Below are positions 7,409 through 10,411 of a stretch of 10,411 nucleotides of DNA, piece after piece. Below the pieces are notes generated by a model. That model ran no database searches. It was not told the origin of the DNA and was given only the letters and a program-made list of their open reading frames with translations. Position 1 is the stretch's first letter, and every line of letters begins with the position of its first letter. This DNA comes from JARRJY01 sp037388705 (GTDB lineage: Bacteria; Pseudomonadota; Gammaproteobacteria; UBA6429; Thiohalophilaceae): the NCBI GenBank assembly GCA_037388705.1, contig JARRJY010000095.1, forward strand, positions 1 through 10,411, in the 5' to 3' direction. The translations under genes and the position numbers were made by a program.

Positions 7409-8369
7409 ATGAGTGAAGATGTGAACTGGCAGCCATCTGCCAGTTTGGAGGTACTCAAACAAAGAGCCCGCATACTGCAAAAGCTGCAAACGTTTTTTTC
7501 CGTGCGCGATGTGCTGGAAGTGGAAACACCGATGATGTCACGTGCCGGTACCACTGATCCAAATATCGACAGCTTCCGGGTCAGTGATCCGGGTTTCAAC
7601 TGGCAGGGGCTCGCCGGAAATTACCATGAAGCGATTACTGGCGGCGGGTAGTGGTTCCATCTACCAGGTGTGCAAGGTATTTCGCCGTGGCGAGCAGGGC
7701 AAACAACATAATCCCGAGTTCACCATGCTGGAATGGTACCGGGTGGGCTTTGATCATTACCAGTTAATGCAGGAAGTAGATGATCTGGTCAGGGATTTAT
7801 TGAATGAAAGTTTGGAATTACAGGAAACACAATCATTCAGTTATCAGCAACTTTTTGAACAACAACTGGGTTTAAATCCTCATACATCAACTGTTGAACA
7901 ACTAAAACTATCAGCAGCAGAACAGAACTGCCCGGAAGTCATCGGTCTTGATGAGGATAAAAATGCCTGGCTGGATATTCTGATGACCCATGTGATTGAA
8001 CCGGCCATGCCAAAAAACTGCCCGGTATTTATATATAATTTCCCCACCTTACAGGCTTCGCTGGCACGTATTCAGGGTAATGTGGCAGAACGGTTCGAGC
8101 TCTATATAAATGGAATGGAACTGGCTAACGGTTTCCACGAACTCACCGAGGCAAAAGAACAACGCCAGCGATTTGAAAGGGATAATCAGCAACGTCAACA
8201 GCGAGGTAAACAACCTGTTAGCATTGATGAAAACTTTTTGATAGCACTGGAACAAGGCGGCTTACCTGGCTGTGCGGGTGTTGCATTAGGGCTTGATCGA
8301 CTAATGATGTTGATTTCTGGTGCCAGTCAAATTGACGATATAGTAAGTTTTACGTTTAAAAATGCCTGA
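7409..8369 (+). pseudogene. epmA: EF-P--(R)-beta-lysine ligase EpmA, frameshifted
   Basis: A class II lysyl-tRNA synthetase paralogue (GenX/PoxA/YjeA) that attaches (R)-beta-lysine to K34 of EF-P. The N-terminal frame begins W-Q-P-S-A-S-L-E-V-L and contains VLEVETPMM (motif 1 region). It runs to F-N-W-Q-G at 7609 and ends at TAG 7649-7651. Homology continues from 7611 in the next frame: S-P-E-I-T-M-K-R-L-L (motif 2 region), HNPEFTMLEWYR, ERFELYINGMELANGFHELT and motif 3 with GVALGLDRLMML. Between G and S-P-E the family has about five more residues (leucine-tyrosine-leucine-glutamine-threonine type). A loss of about 14 bases at 7610 explains both the gap and the shift. The repaired protein would have about 324 residues against 325 in E. 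coli. The normally conserved Y-H after S-P-E is I-T here. The missing strand lies next to the motif 2 active site, so a truncated product should be inactive. It could equally be an assembly error. Confidence 0.9.
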
Positions 8370-8494
8370 ATCTGAATATTTGAAAACAGATTTTCTCCTT
8401 ATAACAAAGAATTTTTCTTGTAAAACACTGTGAAATCAACAGGATAAATCGCAGTTATCTTGTCGATTCTAATTCCCATGATTTTTGTAAAGTC

Positions 8495-8522
8495 TTGACG
8501 GGATCTGTCGATAAAGTATTCA
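8495..8522 (+). promoter_or_regulatory. Likely sigma-70 promoter of the secreted small protein gene
   Basis: TTGACG (8495-8500), a 16-base spacer and TATTCA (8517-8522) form a reasonable -35/-10 pair about 72 bases upstream of ATG 8595. The copies of TGTCGAT at 8461-8467 and 8506-8512, 45 bp apart, flank and overlap it and might be regulator sites; that is speculative. Confidence 0.5.
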
Positions 8523-8575
8523 ACGCGAGCTTTTCCAGCACCCCCTTACGGCTCAATTCTAATAACGTAAAACTA

Positions 8576-8588
8576 CTCCCCATGGAGG
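8576..8588 (+). promoter_or_regulatory. Ribosome binding site within a small hairpin
   Basis: GGAGG (8584-8588) is a strong Shine-Dalgarno sequence 6 bases before ATG 8595 and fixes that start. CTCC (8576-8579) can pair with GGAG (8584-8587) across a 4-base loop, which might partly mask the site. The stem is only 4 bp, so any control effect is uncertain. Confidence 0.45.
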
Positions 8589-8594
8589 CAAGAA

Positions 8595-8972
8595 ATGGTA
8601 AAAGTTTCACAGATGTTTTTACTGGTAGGTAGTCTCTGCCTGGTAAGTCCGGTTATGGCTGACCAAGAAAAACCGCGGGTCAAAATGACGTTTCAGGAAA
8701 TTATTCAATCCTCGAAAGAAATCGATCAGTTGGATGATGGCGAATATGATGATGGTGACTATGCCGCAGTTCCAGTCGAAAGTGATTACAAGCCAAAAAC
8801 AAAAAAAGATAATCAGCCCGTGGTGAAGAAAAAAGTTAATAAAAAACCACAGCCCAAAGTTGCCGAAAAACAGCAGCCAAGTATGGTAAGCAAGAAAACA
8901 GATGCACGCGGTAAAAATTATGCATTGAAGGCGAGTTGGGAGAAACGCTCCAGTGTAGCTCCTTTTGAATAA
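8595..8972 (+). CDS. Small secreted lysine-rich protein of unknown function
   Basis: A 125-residue protein I do not recognise. It starts with a clear Sec signal peptide: a basic start, a hydrophobic core (about residues 7-20) and a likely signal peptidase I site after V-M-A at residue 22. No lipobox cysteine follows, so it should be soluble in the periplasm or exported. The mature part has a strongly acidic patch (L-D-D-G-E-Y-D-D-G-D-Y, about 46-56), then a lysine/proline/glutamine-rich stretch (about 66-103) that is probably disordered, and a short tail ending A-P-F-E. Such opposite charge blocks suggest binding to a polymer or a charged partner, but no function can be claimed. ATG 8595 has GGAGG 6 bases upstream. 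It has its own likely promoter and a strong terminator, so it seems to be a single-gene unit. Confidence 0.8.
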   Translation: MVKVSQMFLLVGSLCLVSPVMADQEKPRVKMTFQEIIQSSKEIDQLDDGEYDDGDYAAVPVESDYKPKTKKDNQPVVKKKVNKKPQPKVAEKQQPSMVSKKTDARGKNYALKASWEKRSSVAPFE

Positions 8973-8995
8973 CTGTTAGTCAATCTATAACTGTG

Positions 8996-9032
8996 GGCCA
9001 TGAACAGCTCGCCTGTTCATGGCCTTGTTTTT
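8996..9032 (+). terminator. Rho-independent terminator after the secreted protein gene
   Basis: GGCCATGAACAG (8996-9007), loop CTCGC, CTGTTCATGGCC (9013-9024) form a perfect 12-bp stem followed by TTGTTTTT (9025-9032). It lies 23 bases after the stop at 8972. On the other strand no U-tract follows the stem, so it mainly serves the + strand gene. Confidence 0.93.
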
Positions 9033-9050
9033 ATCGCAATTATTATTAAT

Positions 9051-9728
9051 CTAGTTGTATGGTATTAACAAACGTATGCTTGTTCCCATGTTGGGCAGCG
9101 ATGAATACGACACCATAAAACCATGTTCCTCGATAGTTTTCAGGATATTTTGTGTCCCCAGCCCATGAAGGATGCCATCACCATGTTGCTGTAACATGAG
9201 TTTATCAAGGTCCTCTTGTGTCATTCCCTTGCCGTTGTCTTTAAAAGTTGCGACTATGCAGTAATTTTTCATTTCAAAATCAATATCAATATGAGTAGCT
9301 TTTGCGGCTATGGCATTAGTGATAATGTTTTCCCGGGCTTTTTTCAGGGATTCCTGGTTCAGATAAACATACTTATCATCGTTAATTGTTGAGAACGTTA
9401 CATTAAAATCAATATCGTAGACTTCAGATAATTCTTCATATATGGATGTTGTCGAATGGTTGAGATATTCCTGTACCTTGATCCTTGCGAAGCCGGTTTT
9501 TTTCGAAGCCGGGCTAAATTCAGTATTATTAAGACAATCATTTATCGCGAGGCTTAAATTTTCAGAGATTTCAATGGCACGGGCCATACCATTTTTTACG
9601 TGGTTAAAATGATGATTATTTTTTAATTCAGGAAATTTTGTGGGTAACAGTTCAAGATAACCAAATGCGACACTAATATGGTTACGCAAGTCATGATTTA
9701 GAGACAAGACATCTTCCTTTTTACTCAA
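9051..9728 (-). CDS. Small soluble histidine kinase-like protein
   Basis: A 225-residue protein with only a phosphoacceptor helix region and a HATPase_c domain. The H-box is N-H-D-L-R-N-H-I with H12 as likely phosphorylation site. The ATP-binding part has the N-box A-R-E-N-I-I-T-N-A (N134, N138), the G1 box D164-N-G-K-G168, and a G2-like H-G-L-G-T (188-192), ending in the usual G-T-S-I-R-L strand. No membrane segment, PAS, HAMP or receiver domain is present, and no response regulator gene lies in the window, so it is an orphan here. It may take its signal from a partner protein or belong to a phosphorelay. The start is taken as TTG 9728 with GGGTG 5 bases upstream. The frame stays open to a TAA at 9804-9806 but offers no ATG or GTG. 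The coding region is AT-richer than the efp region. Confidence 0.82.
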   Translation of the reverse strand: MSKKEDVLSLNHDLRNHISVAFGYLELLPTKFPELKNNHHFNHVKNGMARAIEISENLSLAINDCLNNTEFSPASKKTGFARIKVQEYLNHSTTSIYEELSEVYDIDFNVTFSTINDDKYVYLNQESLKKARENIITNAIAAKATHIDIDFEMKNYCIVATFKDNGKGMTQEDLDKLMLQQHGDGILHGLGTQNILKTIEEHGFMVSYSSLPNMGTSIRLLIPYN

Positions 9729-9916
9729 AATGACACCCGTTTCATCCGTTGAAATTAAGAATTGTGATATTGAATAAAATAATTCTAAAAGAATAGCTGT
9801 AATTTAGTTCTGATTATTATGGTTATTCGAAAGTAATAGTATAAATATTAGACCATTTCAATGATAAAAAGCTCAGATTTTTCACTAATACACCACTGGA
9901 AATAATTTTTATTAAT

Positions 9917-10411
9917 CTACGAGGGTAAGGTATCAAGAACTTTAAGTATATCTTCAGGCTCCATGCGGGAAGTATAATCAGCATTGATATAAGTCGATTC
10001 AATGATTCCCTGTTTAGAGATAATAAATGTGGCGGGTACCGGCAGCGTCCAGCTGGGTTCACCATTTAATACATTCAGGTGAATATTGAGGATTTTGTGT
10101 ATGTCACGAAGTTTAGGAGGTAACTCAAAAACCAGGCCAAATTCGTCTGCTGCCTTGTTGCCGAGGTCAGTATATACCGGGTAATCTATTTTGTGCTTTT
10201 CGATAGCATCTTTAGTGAACTGGTACAGCTCAGGTGAAACGGCAATTAACCTGGCACCTTTTGCTTTAATCTGGCCATGAATTTCAGCGAGGGCTTTTAA
10301 TTCCAGGTCACAGTAGGGACACCATGCTCCGCGAAAAAAACTAAGAACGATATTATTTTCATTTAAAAGATCTTTCAGGTAATAAATTTTCAGGTCCTGA
10401 TCGCGAAAAAA
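9917..10411 (-). CDS. Peroxiredoxin-like (AhpC/TSA) protein, 5' end outside the window
   Basis: The last 164 residues of a thioredoxin-fold protein of the AhpC/TSA type, likely reducing peroxides or acting as a thiol reductase in the cytoplasm. The frame is open to the window edge and ends at TAG (9917-9919). The motif F-F-R-G-A-W-C-P-Y-C-D-L-E-L-K-A-L (CPYC codons at 10310-10321) is typical of the peroxiredoxin-like family, in which a CxxC replaces the single-cysteine active site of classic peroxiredoxins. Further family marks are L-I-A-V-S-P-E, Y-P-V-Y-T-D-L-G-N, F-G-L-V-F-E-L-P and S-W-T-L-P-V-P-A-T-F-I-I. No N-terminal start is visible. The 188-bp AT-rich stretch between it and the kinase gene on the same strand holds no clear terminator, so co-transcription is possible but not shown. 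Confidence 0.88.
   Translation of the reverse strand, partial: FFRDQDLKIYYLKDLLNENNIVLSFFRGAWCPYCDLELKALAEIHGQIKAKGARLIAVSPELYQFTKDAIEKHKIDYPVYTDLGNKAADEFGLVFELPPKLRDIHKILNIHLNVLNGEPSWTLPVPATFIISKQGIIESTYINADYTSRMEPEDILKVLDTLPS

Noticed and set aside
6815..7489. Long minus-strand open frames over efp (224 and 184 residues)
   Set aside because: They are antisense to the fully conserved efp gene, are rich in His/Thr or Ser/Pro as expected from the opposite strand, and match no family.
8583..8633. Short upstream frame from ATG 8583 overlapping the secreted protein start
   Set aside because: The ATG overlaps the ribosome binding site of the real gene, has no binding site of its own, and the frame stops after 16 codons.
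9823..10065. 80-residue minus-strand frame
   Set aside because: It overlaps the end of the peroxiredoxin-like gene in another frame and has no recognisable content.

Overview
The window reads as a chromosomal segment of a free-living or host-associated gammaproteobacterium. The evidence is an HtpX C-terminus, a FimX-like cyclic-di-GMP receptor with the family's degenerate EVL motif, and the beta-lysylation type of elongation factor P with epmB, efp and epmA clustered together. I cannot name the genus. A run of ten Ns (828-837) shows this is a draft assembly, and this matters for judging the gene lesions described below.

Layout from left to right: (i) 3-287, + strand: the C-terminal end of HtpX membrane protease. 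(ii) 349-1589, + strand: a DUF1015 protein interrupted by the N gap; both halves belong to one gene. (iii) 1716-5823, - strand: a two-gene block, first a 625-residue protein with a PilZ-like C-terminal region, then a 696-residue REC/PAS/GGDEF/EAL protein resembling FimX. DUF1015 and fimX converge on a 126-bp spacer carrying a palindromic repeat. (iv) 5967-8369: the EF-P modification cluster, with epmB on -, and efp and epmA on +. The efp gene is intact with its target lysine K34. epmB lacks its N-terminal part and abuts efp, and epmA carries a frameshift. (v) 8595-8972, + strand: a small secreted lysine-rich protein with its own likely promoter and a strong terminator. (vi) 9051-9728, - strand: a small soluble histidine kinase-like protein. 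(vii) 9917-10411, - strand: a peroxiredoxin-like protein running off the right edge.

How the genes work together: EpmB would make (R)-beta-lysine and EpmA would attach it to EF-P, which relieves ribosome stalling at polyproline. FimX and the PilZ-like protein are plausibly one cyclic-di-GMP signalling unit, by analogy with type IV pilus control in Pseudomonas and Xanthomonas. The other genes look like separate transcription units. No tRNA, rRNA, CRISPR array, insertion sequence or prophage gene was seen. No gene-free stretch exceeds 300 bases; the largest are 8370-8594 (promoter and leader of the secreted protein) and 9729-9916 (AT-rich, nothing recognisable).
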